DNA of 64,000 nt from Mucor racemosus (taxonomy: Eukaryota; Mucoromycota; Mucoromycetes; Mucorales; Mucoraceae): NCBI GenBank assembly GCA_027405735.1, contig JAPEHQ010000001.1, positions 5,456,001-5,520,000 of the forward strand, written 5' to 3'. Under the pieces are notes generated by a model, which was given only the letters and a program-made list of their open reading frames with translations, was not told where the DNA came from and did not search any database. Both the position numbers and the translations under genes were made by a program. Shown in pieces: positions 12,401 to 24,836 of this stretch (its first letter is position 1; each line of letters starts with the position of its first letter).

Positions 12401-12499
12401 GTGGATCTCTTCCCAATCATAGAATCAAAGCCATTTATATAATCCTCTATATTATATATCCAGGTTGACATCCAATTGAGCTATTACATCCATTTTGCA

Positions 12500-13660
12500 A
12501 ATATAAAAAATTGAGCATCTAAATTGAGGTATTAATTTTTTACATCCAAAAGATAGATTCAGTTCCAAGCTACCTTGCTTTTTTTTTTCAGCGAAGAATA
12601 TTGATTTTTCGTCTAAATAATCAAAATAATAGTTCATATTACAGCTTAACCCTATATTAACTGAGTTCCAAAATTGATTTGTAAAATCGACAAGAAAAAT
12701 GATAAAAAAAAACAAAATTGCTTAGTGGCTCAGGAACTGCAAAGTAAGTCGAAATAGCATATTAAATGGTTTTTATACAGTCTTAAATTCTGCATTCACC
12801 TAAATAAAATTCAAAAAAATGCTTCCCATAAACTTTTGCGTAAAATGCGATTGAAATTTTGGAATTTTTTTGAAGATACGCATCACTTTTTATAAATATC
12901 CTTTAAATATAAGTAATGGAAATAATGCGCAGTAAATTTATCTATCGATCAAGCTATTGTACAATCTTCTAGCTGCATTTTTCGTAGAGAAAACAAGATT
13001 TTTGTAACTTTTTTTTTTCAGATTCAGAATTTGGGATGAGGGTATATAAGGGAAAAATGGAAGCTACAAATAGAGGTACCTTTTTGTACACATTTTTTAG
13101 GATATCTCGATGAAAAATCAATATTTTGAAAAACTCTAAATTGGGTCCGAGAGAGCTTATTGAGCTTAATGACATAAATGCAAAAAAAATGTTGCTCAAT
13201 TTACCCAATATTTTGAAAACTACTATAGAAATGTCCAAAAAAATGAAAAAAAAAATAAAAGTACTCAAAATTTTTTTATATTAACATATGTTATAGAGCA
13301 CTTTAAAACAAGTAAGTTTCATTATCAAAAAGTGTTAGTATAGCTTAATGTTTTCTGGAGATATGAAGCCTCAAAGTTTTCAATCCTTTAGCAGTGAAAT
13401 ACGCGTAAAAAATCTGAAACCTTAGCACTGAAAAATTAATACCAACTGCAAAAAATAGGATATTTCCGGATACTTGTTTTTGGATTAAAGCTGAGCATCT
13501 CAGGTATATTGGCATATAATGTTTTCTTGGTCTTATTTAGTGAAAACAAAAAGTAGAGCAGGGATGAAAAATGAGACCCAGTTTTCAAGGAAAAAGCAGT
13601 GAATTTTACGCGTTTTTGAGCCTTTTTGGGAGATATAAAATATTTCCAGAAACATATAGC
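12500..13660 (-). repeat. Repeat family A, copy 2 (reversed)
   Basis: Reverse-complement of the A pattern at 195-1250 and 26119-27600: TTGGGTCCGAGAGAGCTTATTGAG near 13140, GGATATCTCGATGAAAAATC near 13100. The 99-codon reverse frame at 13268-12969 corresponds to the plus-strand frame at 276-641 of copy 1. The two are similar but clearly diverged, so these are older copies than the palindrome arms. Confidence 0.8.
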
Positions 13661-14424
13661 ATAATGCGGTATGCATTTTCCAAGCAGCTAGGAGTCTTAA
13701 CTCAATTGATTGTATTTGTGGTTATAACGAGCCTCGTTAGTTAGATTATAGCCCAAATAGTGAATTACTATATATTTAGTATGCTTAAAAGGTGGGTTTA
13801 AAGTCCAATATATAGCAAGATTAGGAGGGTACCATAGCTATATTGACCGAAATGTCACAGCCATGAGATGTGAATCATTTGTCACATCTTAGATATAGGC
13901 CTTTAGTTTTATCTTTGCATTGTGTGATTGAAAAGTTTTATGATTCGATATTGGAGTGCTAAATATATAACAAAATACTTGTTGCATTTAGTAGATAGGA
14001 CTAAAAGCACTTAAAGTCTCGGCAAGTCTCTTGGCAATTCCAAATACCAATTATCAACATATGAGAGAAAGTGCAATGGATTGAGAGTTGCAGAAACCTT
14101 CAATTTAATAATTAATGTTTCAGATAACACAGACAAGTATGATATAATGTGGGAATCATCAAAATTAAGAGTAACAAGATGTATTTATTTAATGTTTTAT
14201 AAAAAGGAGAGATGAAATTCGACAGTGTATGTAAATAAAATTGATATATAATTTAATAATCTTTGTGAGTATTCTCGACCCTACGAGGGGAGCAAAAAGA
14301 AATATAAGAAGCAATTGTAAAAAAAAAAAGGAGAAATAATAAACAAAAATAAAATAAAATAAAATAAAATAAAATAAAACAAAATTGAGACTATATACGA
14401 TCATGTTTAGATGACAATGTTCAT
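13661..14424. other. 3' flank of the fungalysin gene with an (AAAAT)n microsatellite
   Basis: No gene is supported. A pure AAAAT-type microsatellite lies at about 14346-14385, just downstream of the protease stop codon, and polyadenylation-like A-rich runs surround it. Confidence 0.6.
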
Positions 14425-16702
14425 TCATTCTTCACATTGAGAAGGAAGAGAGTAGCTTTCAACACGCTGTTCAATCCAGCCTCTCTTTTCAAGCTTAGCA
14501 CCAGGACCAAGACCACGCTTGGAGAATGCACGATAAATATCACAATAGTATTCACCACCAGTTAATTGCTTCTCAGCCTGCAAAATAGCATCACGAGCAG
14601 AAATAAAGGTGGGGTTACAAGGTTGTAACTTGAGACCATCAATGACGAGTTGCACAGCAAGTGTGTTACCATGCGATGTAATGTGAGTGCGAACTTTATC
14701 AAGATCTTCGTCATCCATAGCAACCTTATAAGGATCTGAAGGAGTAGGAGGGAACCATTCAGGAGTGAAACCTAAGCGATCAACAAGGTTCCAATAGACT
14801 TCATAAAGCATCTCTGCCCAAACTTCACCCTTGGCATGAACACCCCAATAATCGAAACGATCCATGATACGATAAGTGCTTGGATTGGTATCATTGGAAG
14901 TAGAATATTTGTATTTACGAATACCATCGCCACCATTGGAATAATCTCCCATACCAAACTCAACATCACGGGTATAATCTTCACGCATACGAATAACAGT
15001 GGCAATGAAATCGCCCCATCCTTCGCCCATACCACCAGCTTCGCCCCAGCCAAGACAATTGGAGTTCTTGGGACCACCTGTGAGACGAATAGATACACCG
15101 TGTGTATATTCATGAATGACAATACCACTTTCAAAATCACCATCACGCATAGGTTTTGTTTGATCCCAAATGTACATGCGCATCTTACCATGCTTACCAT
15201 CAGGAGGAGTGGCAAAATTAGCATTATTACGACCAGAACCATCTTGAGCATTAGCAATAACAGCATCGCCTTCACCATCATCATTCTTACGTCCACGACC
15301 TAAATTCTCTTGTTGGAAGTTACCAGCCTTCTCATCAAATCCGTATCGATGGAAAAAGTCATGAGCTGTATTACACCAATAAAACAAATTGGTAACTGCG
15401 GCGTCTTCGTAATCTTGAGGTTCCTCAGTTTCAAAGTTAGCGATATAATCAAATACGATATCGCCATTATCATCAACATGACCACTAGGACGATAATTCT
15501 TTTGCCATTCAGATCCACCATCTGGGTTGGTATGAGTATAAGCGTTGTTACCAATGGTTACATTGAATGTTTTAGCGCCTTTAGAAAGGACACCTTGTGC
15601 ATGCCAGCCATCAGGACTAGCCCATTTATCATGAGGATCTTTAAGAAGTTGTTGCTTGCTATCATTAGGATCGTTATATCCAAATGGAATTACGTTATAA
15701 GCAGCCGCACTTGAGACCCAATCAACCAAACTAACGATGGTGCCATCATGAGCATTCACATGACCGTTGTACCAATTATCATGCAACTCATATTGCAAGT
15801 CCCAGACCAACTGCAAATCACCATTTTCTTTTTGAACATAGGCTTGGCGTACTTCAACGGGTGATTGAGCATAAGGTACATTTTCAAACTGGAAAGCAAG
15901 CTCTTCCTCTTGATTAGCTCTCTTTAAAGAATTGACCATGATAAAATTATCAGGAATTAGATAATCAACAACTGAGGGATCGGGCAAAGAAGATTTGACA
16001 AATGACATCAAAGATAAGACGGCTTCAGCAGGATCAATGACATCTTTATGCTGATTTACGATAGGGTAAATGGATTCATCTACAACTGATTCATCTTGTT
16101 GTTGATTGGATGCAAAGATAACTTGAGTAAATGAACTTGAAACAGCACTAAGGCCTTTTTGTACCTTCTACAAATAATAATATGTGTGTAAATAACAATG
16201 TAAGGGGTTCAAACACACCACACAGGTTTATTTGTTTACTAACCGTGAAAAGTGTAGCATCTTGTTTATTAGCAATATTTATGCCTCTAGCAAATGAGTC
16301 ACCATACGAGATAACTTGACCAAAACGATCGACATTAATATTGATGTCACCATTCAATACTTGCAATCCATTTACTTTTTGACGTAGGTAAACATGAGTG
16401 ACACCATTTAAATCCGATTTGTACGCATTTGTTACAATAAATTCGCTTGAAGTAAGCTCTGCTTCAGCAAACGCAACAGCAATATCTTCAGCATTATCAG
16501 TAATAGTAAATTGGCTGTAATCTTTTTGACGTTGAGACCAGCTAGGCGTGGTATATTCCCGATAAGGCACTTCAGGTCCAAAACTACGTGATAAACCTTT
16601 TTGATATTCTTTGCGAGACAAATCTCCTTGCTGCACAACTGCAGCCAATGTTGATGATGCACCAACAAGTAATAAGATAGCGGATGAAATTGAGAATTTC
16701 AT
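14425..16702 (-). CDS. Secreted fungalysin metalloprotease (peptidase family M36), 733 aa
   Basis: Two exons, 16702-16244 and 16167-14425; the intron (GTTAGT...TGTAG) is in phase 0. Residues 1-20 form a signal peptide (KFSISSAILLLVGASSTLAA), followed by a propeptide (FTP-type region, about residues 50-150) that keeps the zymogen inactive until cleavage. The catalytic half carries the zinc-binding HEYTH at residues 505-509 and the third ligand Glu535 in GMGEGWGD, 26 residues later, which is the spacing of known fungalysins. C-terminal WAEMLYEVYWNL and the ARDAIL-A helix are also typical. All catalytic residues are present. It probably degrades extracellular protein for nutrition. Its neighbours are unrelated, so it is not part of a cluster. 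Confidence 0.95.
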
Positions 16703-17808
16703 GATAATTATAAAATAAAAAAAAAAAAAAAAAGAGAAGAAGATAATCTATTAAGTTTCTGATTTATACAAAAAGAAAAGAGCTAAATTTTCCCTTATCA
16801 AAGCACATGACGATCATTGCTAGTTAACTATAATACAATAATACGACATTTTAGTTACCCGCGTGATTAATACTTATATAAAAGGTCCGAATTTTTTTAT
16901 CTTCATTGGAAAAAGGGACATTTTTACAAATAAAGAGCATCATGATTGGGCATGCAACACACAAGAAACGCTCTCACCATTCTTATCGTCCATTTACCCA
17001 GCTGACTGTATTAATTGGTCATGAGAGATAATATATTTAGATAGTTCTGACACTCTTTATAATGCAAATAATATTATTCCTTTTTAGATAATCTTTTGTT
17101 TGCAATGGAGAGAAAGTTGTGCCATTTTTATATACTATGATGTGTATATTTGTTTAAATTAAAATTATATACTCGGATCAATCATTAACCTTGAAAATAA
17201 ATGTTTTAAAGATTGTCAATGTTATTATATAATACTCCATGAATATCAGTTTGATGTATAAGCCTTTGTTATTGTTGTTTATCTAATTAGGATTACGATC
17301 ACACTCTAATTTGCTTAATTAGCTAAAACATGAAAAGCCCTGGTTCATTGTTGTTTTGCGAGGGGTAAATGGAGATCCAAAAAAAAGAAAAGCCCGTCAA
17401 ATGAAAAACCTATATTCTTTTTTTGAACAATCTTTATTCAATTACAAATGTCACTTTTTTTTAAAAAAAAATTGTAACATGCAGTGAAACTGCTACAATT
17501 TATAATAAAATTGTTTTTTAAAGGATATTTTGCTTTAAAATTACGAAAGAATCCTTTGAAATTAGAAACAGACAAAATCTGAGATTCAAACCACAAATTC
17601 AGGAACGCTTTTTTTGCGTAGCGACGAATTGATGGGAAAAGTGATGTATTAATAATATTCATTATGATGTGTGCTATAACAATATACCAATTAAATAGAA
17701 TATGAGGCATTAATTGGGAATATGTAAGTATGTGTGTATATATATATTAGGGAGATTAGGTTGAATAGTATACTAGTAAGCTAAGAAATGTACGATTGTT
17801 GATTTTTT
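16703..17808. other. Intergenic: protease promoter side and 3' flank of the FYR gene
   Basis: About 1.1 kb. A 17-A run lies just upstream of the protease start codon. A 90-codon reverse frame (17710-17438) has no recognisable domain and is probably untranslated. Nothing else is supported. Confidence 0.5.
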
Positions 17809-19240
17809 TCATTTTCTATTATTGGCATCCAATTCATCTACTTCCTCATCTGATTTGATCACTAAATATGGCTGCATTGTATTGATATCTGGATGTTGAT
17901 TATAGTAATTTGGATATGGGGCCATACGTGGTGGGATAAACTGCATTAGATGATATGGATGAGATAACGCAGTTGTGGAAGAAGAAGAAGAAGAAGACGA
18001 AGTAGAGGGATGATGATGAGAATAAAATGGTTGATATTGCTGCTGCTGATAATATTGCTCTTGATCATGATAGTATTTATCTGTATTTTTTAATTTTTGA
18101 TCAATTGCTAAATCTTCTCTTATGATTTTTCTAATTGAATTGTGTTGTTGTCCCATCTGTTCCAAGTGGTCTCTCTTTTTTTCTGCAGCGGCCATCACTC
18201 CTTTTGCAGCCCTTGGCTCCATCTCTTCAAAATTCTGCCATGAATAATTCTTTAAATCTCGAGCACCAGGTAAATCTTGAATCATTTTAGCAATGGTTGG
18301 GTGTTTAAAACCAAAATAATCTGGCCCACTAGCAGAATTAGAATGATCTCTTTGTCGTATTTCATTCGATTTACGAACAACGACCGTCCAAGCACCTGTT
18401 GCAGAGTTGGCAACAATGGGCTCATGCGATTGATCTGCTGCTACAACATGAAATTTAGGGCCTCCATCACCGCCGCCGTCAATAATGGTAGAGGTAACAA
18501 GAGTATTTTTATTTGGATCAACCATACTAGGATATATTCTTTGTACAGTATATCCAACTGGGAAAATATACCTTTCATTGTGAAATGCTTCTCGATCTGT
18601 TATTATTTTCCCAAGATTTGTCACAGTCAAAACACCAATTTGTTGTGGTAAAATTGGATTTCCATGTTGATCTCTCTGAATAGGTTGTACTCGACGAGTT
18701 TTTACGTTGACTCGATTAATTCTTGACCTTTTGGGTGGAGCAGATGGAACTGTTGTTGTTTTTGGAGGGGGAAGAGGCAGTGTCACACGCCGTGAAACTC
18801 CCGTGGCTAATGCAGTCATTGCAAAAGAGGCTATGTGTATTATTAAATGCAATGTGGGTAAAGAATATGATTGAGTTTTAATCATTACCTTCCTCTATTT
18901 CACTATCGGAATCTTCATTCATCGAGTATTGATTTAACCGAGAAATGCTATCTAAAAGCAAACTTGAATTCATCTGTTATTATTATGTTTGAGTATATCT
19001 TTGTATAAACATACTTTCTTTCAAAAATCAATGTTCTAATCTCTTTTTTGGCTCGAATATACTCTTTTTTCAACGAATTGTTCATCTTTTTTTGAGAAGA
19101 GTTTAGTTTTTTTTTTTTTTTTTTTTTTTATGCAAACATTCAATTACTTTAATCTTTTCCTTCATTAATTCCTTCATATTGTTATGTTTATCTTGATTAT
19201 TCGATTGCTGTTTATGAGATGATGTAGTCATTTTTTCCAT
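17809..19240 (-). CDS. FYR-domain nuclear protein, TBRG1-like, about 432 aa
   Basis: Three exons: 19240-19015, 18962-18889 and 18806-17809. The N-terminus has a basic helix (KKEYIRAKKEIRTLIFERN, then LLLDSISRL) like the N-terminal helix of TBRG1/NIAM. It is followed by an acidic stretch, a proline-rich linker, a FYRN module (IGVLTVTNLGKI then ERYIFPVGYTVQRIYPSMV) and a FYRC module (GPDYFGFKHPTIAKMIQDLPGA). A long helix and a Q/S/H-rich tail end in DEEVDELD. FYR domains occur in chromatin-associated proteins, so a nuclear regulatory role is inferred. The first exon contains a run of 23 A. As written, this shifts the frame and gives a stop; 24 A restores one frame through the exon and its splice phase, so a base is probably missing in the assembly. 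The FYR part is unaffected. Confidence 0.8.
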
Positions 19241-19422
19241 GTGAATATGATTTTTAAAATAAAGAAAAGGGAGAAAGGGAAAATGTTATTTTATATATAA
19301 ATGATGATGATGAAGACGATTTGCCACCCCTTTTTTTCAGACTAAATGTTACACGCTGCTTTTGATTAATTAGACAGCAGCCTGGTTTTTTTATTTTCCT
19401 GTTCTTTTATTCTTTTTATCAC

Positions 19423-21030
19423 ATGGATATATTGTTAAAAAAGCAAAATAGAAAGGGTGTTTTGGTATTTATAATATCATGCATTGGAGTGTTCTATTTG
19501 ATTGCACATGTAAAGTTGACTACAAAATCAGCGACAATAGAAACAACACCTCCAACAACAGAAAGTCTATTAATTCGCAAGGTGAAAGAGCAAAAACAAC
19601 AGTTGGAACAAGAGACAAGCCTGTTAGAACAAAATATTCTCAGCAAGAAAATATTACCTGTTGAATATCCAGATGCATTTGAATTTCATAGACCTCATGT
19701 CAATGAAAAATTCATCACTTATTTGCCACATTCTGGATTCCATAATCAACGTATAGAATTGGAAAATGCCTTGCTATTAGCATCCTATTTAAACCGTACG
19801 TTGTTGCTACCAAGTGTTTATCTCGGAAATCCTGCTTTTCCTTGGCTTAGATTTGACAAAATGTACGAAAGATTACTTTTACAAACAAAACAAGGACTCG
19901 AATATTGTAGTTTAATTCGATCAGACGAACCATTGCCAACTGAATGTTTAAACTATCCTCGCTGGACAACAGTGCCTTGGACATTCTTTTACAATTTCGA
20001 GAAACTAAACCAAAAAGTTCGAATCATTTTTCGAGAAGATCTTAGTTTTGAATGGATCATGGATAGTTTCAAATTGAAAATGAAGGATATTTATTTATTC
20101 AAGGATTATTCGCCATTTGAATTTCGTGTATTTGATTTGCCTGAATCAACCACGCCTTTATCAAGATTTGTGAATAGAATTGATCTTAGCACATTGGAAG
20201 CAATTGAAGAGAAAGTAATTCATTTTGGATCTGTATTTGGTACATACAGGGTTTTAGCACAAAGTCAAGAACACAAGGAATTGTTGCTATTTATAAGGGA
20301 AAATATGATATTTACAAACCCAACATTGGTAGACATTACCAATAAGATTGTGAATCAATTGGGTGGCATTGGATCATTTGTGGGGATTCATTTAAGAGTA
20401 GGAGACGGTTTATTTAAAGTTAGAGCATCTATCAATGTTGATGACATATTCCACACATTAGTAAATGAATATACTGATTTGACGCTAAAAGAGCTGCAAG
20501 ATGTCTATGATGTAAACCATGAACAGGATCGTAAGGAGAATAACGATTACGAGATTAGACAGCTCCGTGATTCTCATCAGCAGCAGCAAATGACCTTTGA
20601 GAAACCGATCCATGTACAACATCCATCGGATATTCGATCAAAGCTTGATGCTGATGGTGGAGTATCTAAACTACCCATTTGTCAAGACAAGAAAAACGAT
20701 CGATTCAGCAGCACAACTATTTTTATAGCTACAGACTGTCCTGATCCTAGAAACCACCCTTTGTTACGCAAAATATTCGATACATTTCCTTGTGTGTTTG
20801 TGCTCTCTGATTTCAAAAATGATTTAACTGATCTTGGTAAGATCCAAGTGATTGAAGAAAAGGTAAAATTGACTTCCTATTTGATTCCAATGGTGGATGC
20901 TATGATTGCTTCTCAAGGCCACTCTTTCTATGGAACAAATGCAAGTACTTTTTCTACGTATATTGAACGTCAATTGCATCCGATGTATACGCATCAAACA
21001 ATGGAGCTACAAGGCTCACCTCAACCCTAA
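19423..21030 (+). CDS. Type II membrane protein with GDP-fucose O-fucosyltransferase-like domain, 535 aa
   Basis: A single intronless frame with a real ATG, 182 bp from the divergent FYR gene. A short cytosolic N-terminus precedes one membrane anchor (residues 13-30, VLVFIISCIGVFYLIAHV) and a coiled-coil stem (about 48-72). The lumenal domain begins with HSGFHNQRIELENALLLA (103-120), the conserved GDP-fucose-binding motif of the O-FucT superfamily. It continues with NRTLLLP and a second signature, GIHLRVGDG (321-329), which holds the arginine expected to contact the sugar nucleotide. FIATDCPDPRNHPLL and DAMIASQGHSFYGTNASTFS follow, the latter resembling the C-terminal nucleotide-contact segment. 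A Q/E-rich insert lies at about 340-400. It is probably a Golgi or ER glycosyltransferase; donor and acceptor are unknown. Confidence 0.85.
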   Translation: MDILLKKQNRKGVLVFIISCIGVFYLIAHVKLTTKSATIETTPPTTESLLIRKVKEQKQQLEQETSLLEQNILSKKILPVEYPDAFEFHRPHVNEKFITYLPHSGFHNQRIELENALLLASYLNRTLLLPSVYLGNPAFPWLRFDKMYERLLLQTKQGLEYCSLIRSDEPLPTECLNYPRWTTVPWTFFYNFEKLNQKVRIIFREDLSFEWIMDSFKLKMKDIYLFKDYSPFEFRVFDLPESTTPLSRFVNRIDLSTLEAIEEKVIHFGSVFGTYRVLAQSQEHKELLLFIRENMIFTNPTLVDITNKIVNQLGGIGSFVGIHLRVGDGLFKVRASINVDDIFHTLVNEYTDLTLKELQDVYDVNHEQDRKENNDYEIRQLRDSHQQQQMTFEKPIHVQHPSDIRSKLDADGGVSKLPICQDKKNDRFSSTTIFIATDCPDPRNHPLLRKIFDTFPCVFVLSDFKNDLTDLGKIQVIEEKVKLTSYLIPMVDAMIASQGHSFYGTNASTFSTYIERQLHPMYTHQTMELQGSPQP

Positions 21031-21484
21031 AGAAACCCCGAGAATTCCACCGATCGATACATTATTTGCCAAACAAGGAAATTAGAATATCTAATGATTA
21101 TATTTTTACATTTTGATCGATCGAACCAAAATCTCCATTTCTATATATATAAAATACAATTTCATAACCATAGCTTCCAGCTTTCTTATTCTCTCTTTTT
21201 TTTTCCCAATTTCTAGGGGTCCTCTTTCATATCGTTTAATATTTTCTGTTCGTTGTCATGAAAACCGCCAATTAATTTTATTGTCATCTAACAGATTAAG
21301 CACAACTTTTATGAAGATATTCACATTTTATTAAAGCCTCTTTCTTTTTTTTCTTTTTTTTTTTTTTTTTTTTTTTTTATTATTATTTTATATACAATAC
21401 AAAAACCCTCTCCTTATTTTTCCTTTCTTTTTTTGAAACAAGAAAGTTATTACAATAAAACTGCAAAGCATTCGATTTAACAAG

Positions 21485-22487
21485 CGGTCCCGCGACCAGG
21501 TCGACTCAATACCTGCAGACCACCACCACCATCAACAACAGCAACAAGTAAAAAAACAAAAACAACAAAATTATCATATTCTTGAACCTTTTCAAGTAGT
21601 TGAGGCATTAACTAAATGTCCAAACTGTCATGGAAAACTCAATAAACCATCAACGTTACCATGCGGATACACAGTTTGTATAAATTGTGTTCCAGATGAA
21701 TCAGTTTGTATTGCACCGCAATGTGATCGTATTCACACTACTACAACCCAACCTAACGTCACTATTCAAGCAATGCAAGCTATTGTCGTGTCGTTTGAAG
21801 CATCGCATTCTTTAGATGCTTTACGTCAAAGTTTGAATGTTCCAACGGAATGTCCGATTTGCTGTACTCGATTCACAAATGCAACAACAACGCCTTGTGG
21901 GCATGTATTTTGTAGAAATTGTCTTGTTCGTTCACTGGATCACCAACGTTCATGTCCATTTTGTAGAGATAATTTGGAATTCTGTCCTCCTCCAACAAAA
22001 ATTCTAGTTGATTTATTGTCCCAACTTTATACAAATGATGATGAAACAGATGATGCATTAAATCTTGATCCCAATTTTGAATCAGAGCATAGAGTGCCTT
22101 TATTAATCGGTAGCATGTCATTTCCTCATGTTAGTTGTGCAATCCATGTATTTGAACCAAGATATCGCCTCATGTTGCGTAGAATTATGGCATCAAGCAG
22201 AAGACGTTTTGCAATGTGTCTTGCTCGTAGAAAGAGAAATGAAGGCGAACCCCCATTTTTTGAATATGGTACAATTTTGGAATTAATGCATGTACAAACA
22301 TTACCCGACGGTAGATCAATTGTAGAAGCTGTTGGATCTCATCGATTTAGAGTTACAAATTTTGAATTGACAGATGGTTATCACATGGCTGATATTGAAA
22401 GAATCGATGATATTGATCGAGAACAAGAACATTTATTAGAACAACAACAAATTTTGAGAGCCAGCGCATTAAGAGTTCGTCAAGCTC

Positions 22488-22560
<73 letters not shown>

Positions 22561-23371
22561 GCAACAACAACAGCAACAACAACCACAATCTGCTGCTATC
22601 CAACCAATGTCTGCAAGACCAAGGTCAATGATGCCAGCTCGTCCAATGTCTGCAAGTGCAGCACGTCCAATGTCTGCAGGTGCAGCTCGCCCAATGTCTG
22701 CAAGTGTAGCTCGTCCTATGATGGCTAGACCAATGATGGCAAGATCATCAGTCAGTGCACAAAGACCACAGCAGCAACAACACCACCACCAACAGCAAAT
22801 GATCGGTCAACGTCGATCTTGGGCGCAACAGGCACATCCTCAAACACAATCACAAGTTAGTAAAGCTCCTTGGCAACAAATACATGTTCAAGGTTTGTCT
22901 GCTGCTCGTCCTAAACCTCATATGGCATCTCAGCAACCACAACAACAACCACAACAACAACAACAGCAACCAGTTATTATACCAGAAAAAGTAGTTAAAA
23001 ATCGTCAAGAACAATCTACAGATGAAATCTTGGATGAATTAGCAACATTTATAGAAAAATTACTGACTTATAAAAGACAAAATCCTGGTGATGGTATGTC
23101 TAGTTGGCTAGCTGCATTAGGAGATCCTCCTGCGCTTCGAGGCCCTCATCGTGATCGAGTCATTTTTACTTGGTGGATTGTCAATTTATTGCCATTGGGA
23201 GAAGAAGAAAAGCTTCCTTTATTAGCTATGCGTACTATTCGTGAAAGAGTCTTGATGATCATTTCTTGGGTTGATCGATTTGAGGATCAATGGTCCTTAT
23301 TTTTGAATAATCCAACAACTTCTTCAACTTCAAATCCTGCTCAACCACCTATTTCTTGCTGTATTTCTTAA
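21485..23371 (+). CDS. RING-finger/LON-substrate-binding-domain protein (LONRF-like), 3' exon, about 628 aa visible
   Basis: The open frame encodes, in order: a first RING-like motif (CPNCHGKLNKPSTLPCGYTVC then INCVPDES; from about 21619), a canonical C3HC4 RING (CPICCTRF...TPCGHVFCRNCL...CPFC; about 21854-21966) and a LON N-terminal (PUA-like) domain (VPLLIGSMSFPHVSC, IHVFEPRYRLMLRR, EAVGSHRFRV). An insert of 32 consecutive Gln and MSA/RPM repeats follows, then the helical end of the LON domain (EILDELATFIEKLL, RDRVIFTWWIVNLLP). This is the LONRF architecture and predicts an E3 ubiquitin ligase. The first RING lies upstream of the first in-frame ATG (21773). The true start must therefore be in an upstream exon I could not place; the exon is drawn from a plausible AG acceptor at 21483-21484. 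Confidence 0.85.
22487..22582 (+). repeat. (CAA)n microsatellite coding 32 Gln
   Basis: A nearly pure CAA run with two CAG interruptions near its 3' end, inside the LONRF-like gene between the two halves of the LON domain. The opposite strand is a Val-only shadow frame. The tract is likely polymorphic in length. Confidence 0.95.
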
Positions 23372-23911
23372 TCATTATTATTTATTTATTCATTCATTTT
23401 GTTATCTTATTTGTTTTATTATTATATATGCCTTGTAATTATATTATTATATTATTATCTTTTCCACCCCTTCTTACTCCTTTTTTTTTTATATACTATA
23501 GCATCATGACACATAATTTTTTTCATCTTCTTTTGTTCATATACTACATTCATATATTAAAAATAACAAAAATGTATTCTGTCATATATCAATATAACCA
23601 AACAGAATTATATATGCTATATATTATTCATTCATTCCTTTCATTAAAATAAACAAAATAATTATGTAAATTATAAATATTTTATTTTTAGGCATATATT
23701 TTTTGAGTGGGAGGCATAGGAATAGTAAAATCAAGGAGTAGCATAAAATCATAAAAAAAAAAAAAAGGAGAAATTGAACAATAGGAGCTGTTAAAGTTGA
23801 TCCATGTTGTTGGTTTTTGTACAATCATCAAGGGGATCTTCTCCTTTTAACTACTAAAGAGGAATCTAAAGCATCGTCTTGTTTACAAAGAAGGGATCTC
23901 AATACACGATT
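23372..23911. other. Convergent 3' flanks of the LONRF-like and zinc-finger genes
   Basis: About 540 bp of T-rich then A-rich DNA with a 14-A run at 23753-23766. No gene is supported; short frames here are low complexity. Confidence 0.5.
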
Positions 23912-24836
23912 CTAGAAATTAATAATAAAACAATTAGAATTTTCCATGCAATTTCCCTTTTTGTTGATTAAAACGTTTTTTACTTCTATTTCCAAATCAT
24001 GAATTCTTTGCTTTAATTTATCCATTTCATCGTCATCAACTAGAGCATTATTATTAAAAGGTAATATAAATGGTAAAGGTGTAGTAGGCGAAGTTATTGC
24101 AGTGTTGTTATTGGTAGGCTTGGATAGAAATGGGGAAGGTAAAGTTTTACTATTCAATTGCCATTGAGATGTTGTAGAAGAAGAACAAGTCGATAAATTA
24201 GGTGGTAAGCAAGGCGATATCGTTGTTCTTTTGGTAGGACTATGGCTGACATTATTACTGTTACTACTCTTGAGACAAGCAGATCCTCCTTCGGTTTTAC
24301 GATGCCGATTAAGAGCATCTAATCTACTAAATGATCTTTGACATATAGGACATTGATAAGGTCTTTCGCCTGTATGTAGTTTTTGATGTCTTTTTAAATC
24401 ATGCAAACGTAAAAATTGTTTCTCACAATCAGGACACTTTTTATATTCAAATTGTCAGCCAAATTATGTATAAACACATGTATTATTTATTTGAAAATTA
24501 CCTTACCTGATATGGTTTTGAGGCTGAATGTGTCGCTCTGTGCGACTTGAGGTTATGAGCCCGATTAAAATTCTGACCACATTCAATGCATGTATACAAC
24601 TTGTTTGTGTCTTCGGTTGATGTTGAAGGCTTTACAGAAAATTGACTGACAAAAGATCCGAAATTATGCGCTGTAGTTGTTGGACTAACTGGCGTTGGCA
24701 ACTTGTGTTGTAATTGAATACTGTTTAAATTATGGTCAATGACTTTATTATTTGCATTTGATGATGCTGTTGAAGATATAGAAAGAGAAAGAGAACGCTG
24801 TCGGTGATCGTTTTTATTACTATTTAACTCGCTCAT
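23912..24836 (-). CDS. C2H2 zinc-finger protein with three fingers, 284 aa
   Basis: Two exons: 24836-24507 and 24436-23912. The intron (GTAAGG...AAAAAG) splits the protein between fingers and is in phase 0. The Ser/Asn-rich N-terminal part (residues 1-82) is followed by finger 1 (CIECGQNFNRAHNLKSHRATH), finger 2 (CPDCEKQFLRLHDLKRHQKLH), a TGERPYQ linker, and finger 3 (CPICQRSFSRLDALNRHRKTEGGSAC), whose last ligand is Cys rather than His. The C-terminus has a short coiled coil (DDEMDKLKQRIHDLEIEVKN). The arrangement is that of fungal sequence-specific transcription factors; target genes are unknown. Confidence 0.9.

Noticed and set aside
14836..15714. Plus-strand ORFs of 134-155 codons
   Set aside because: Shadows of the fungalysin coding exon.
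22353..22586. Valine-rich reverse-strand ORF
   Set aside because: Shadow of the (CAA)n Gln tract in the LONRF-like gene.
23356..23652. 98-codon plus ORF after the LONRF-like gene
   Set aside because: Low-complexity Leu/Ile/Tyr translation of the T-rich 3' flank.
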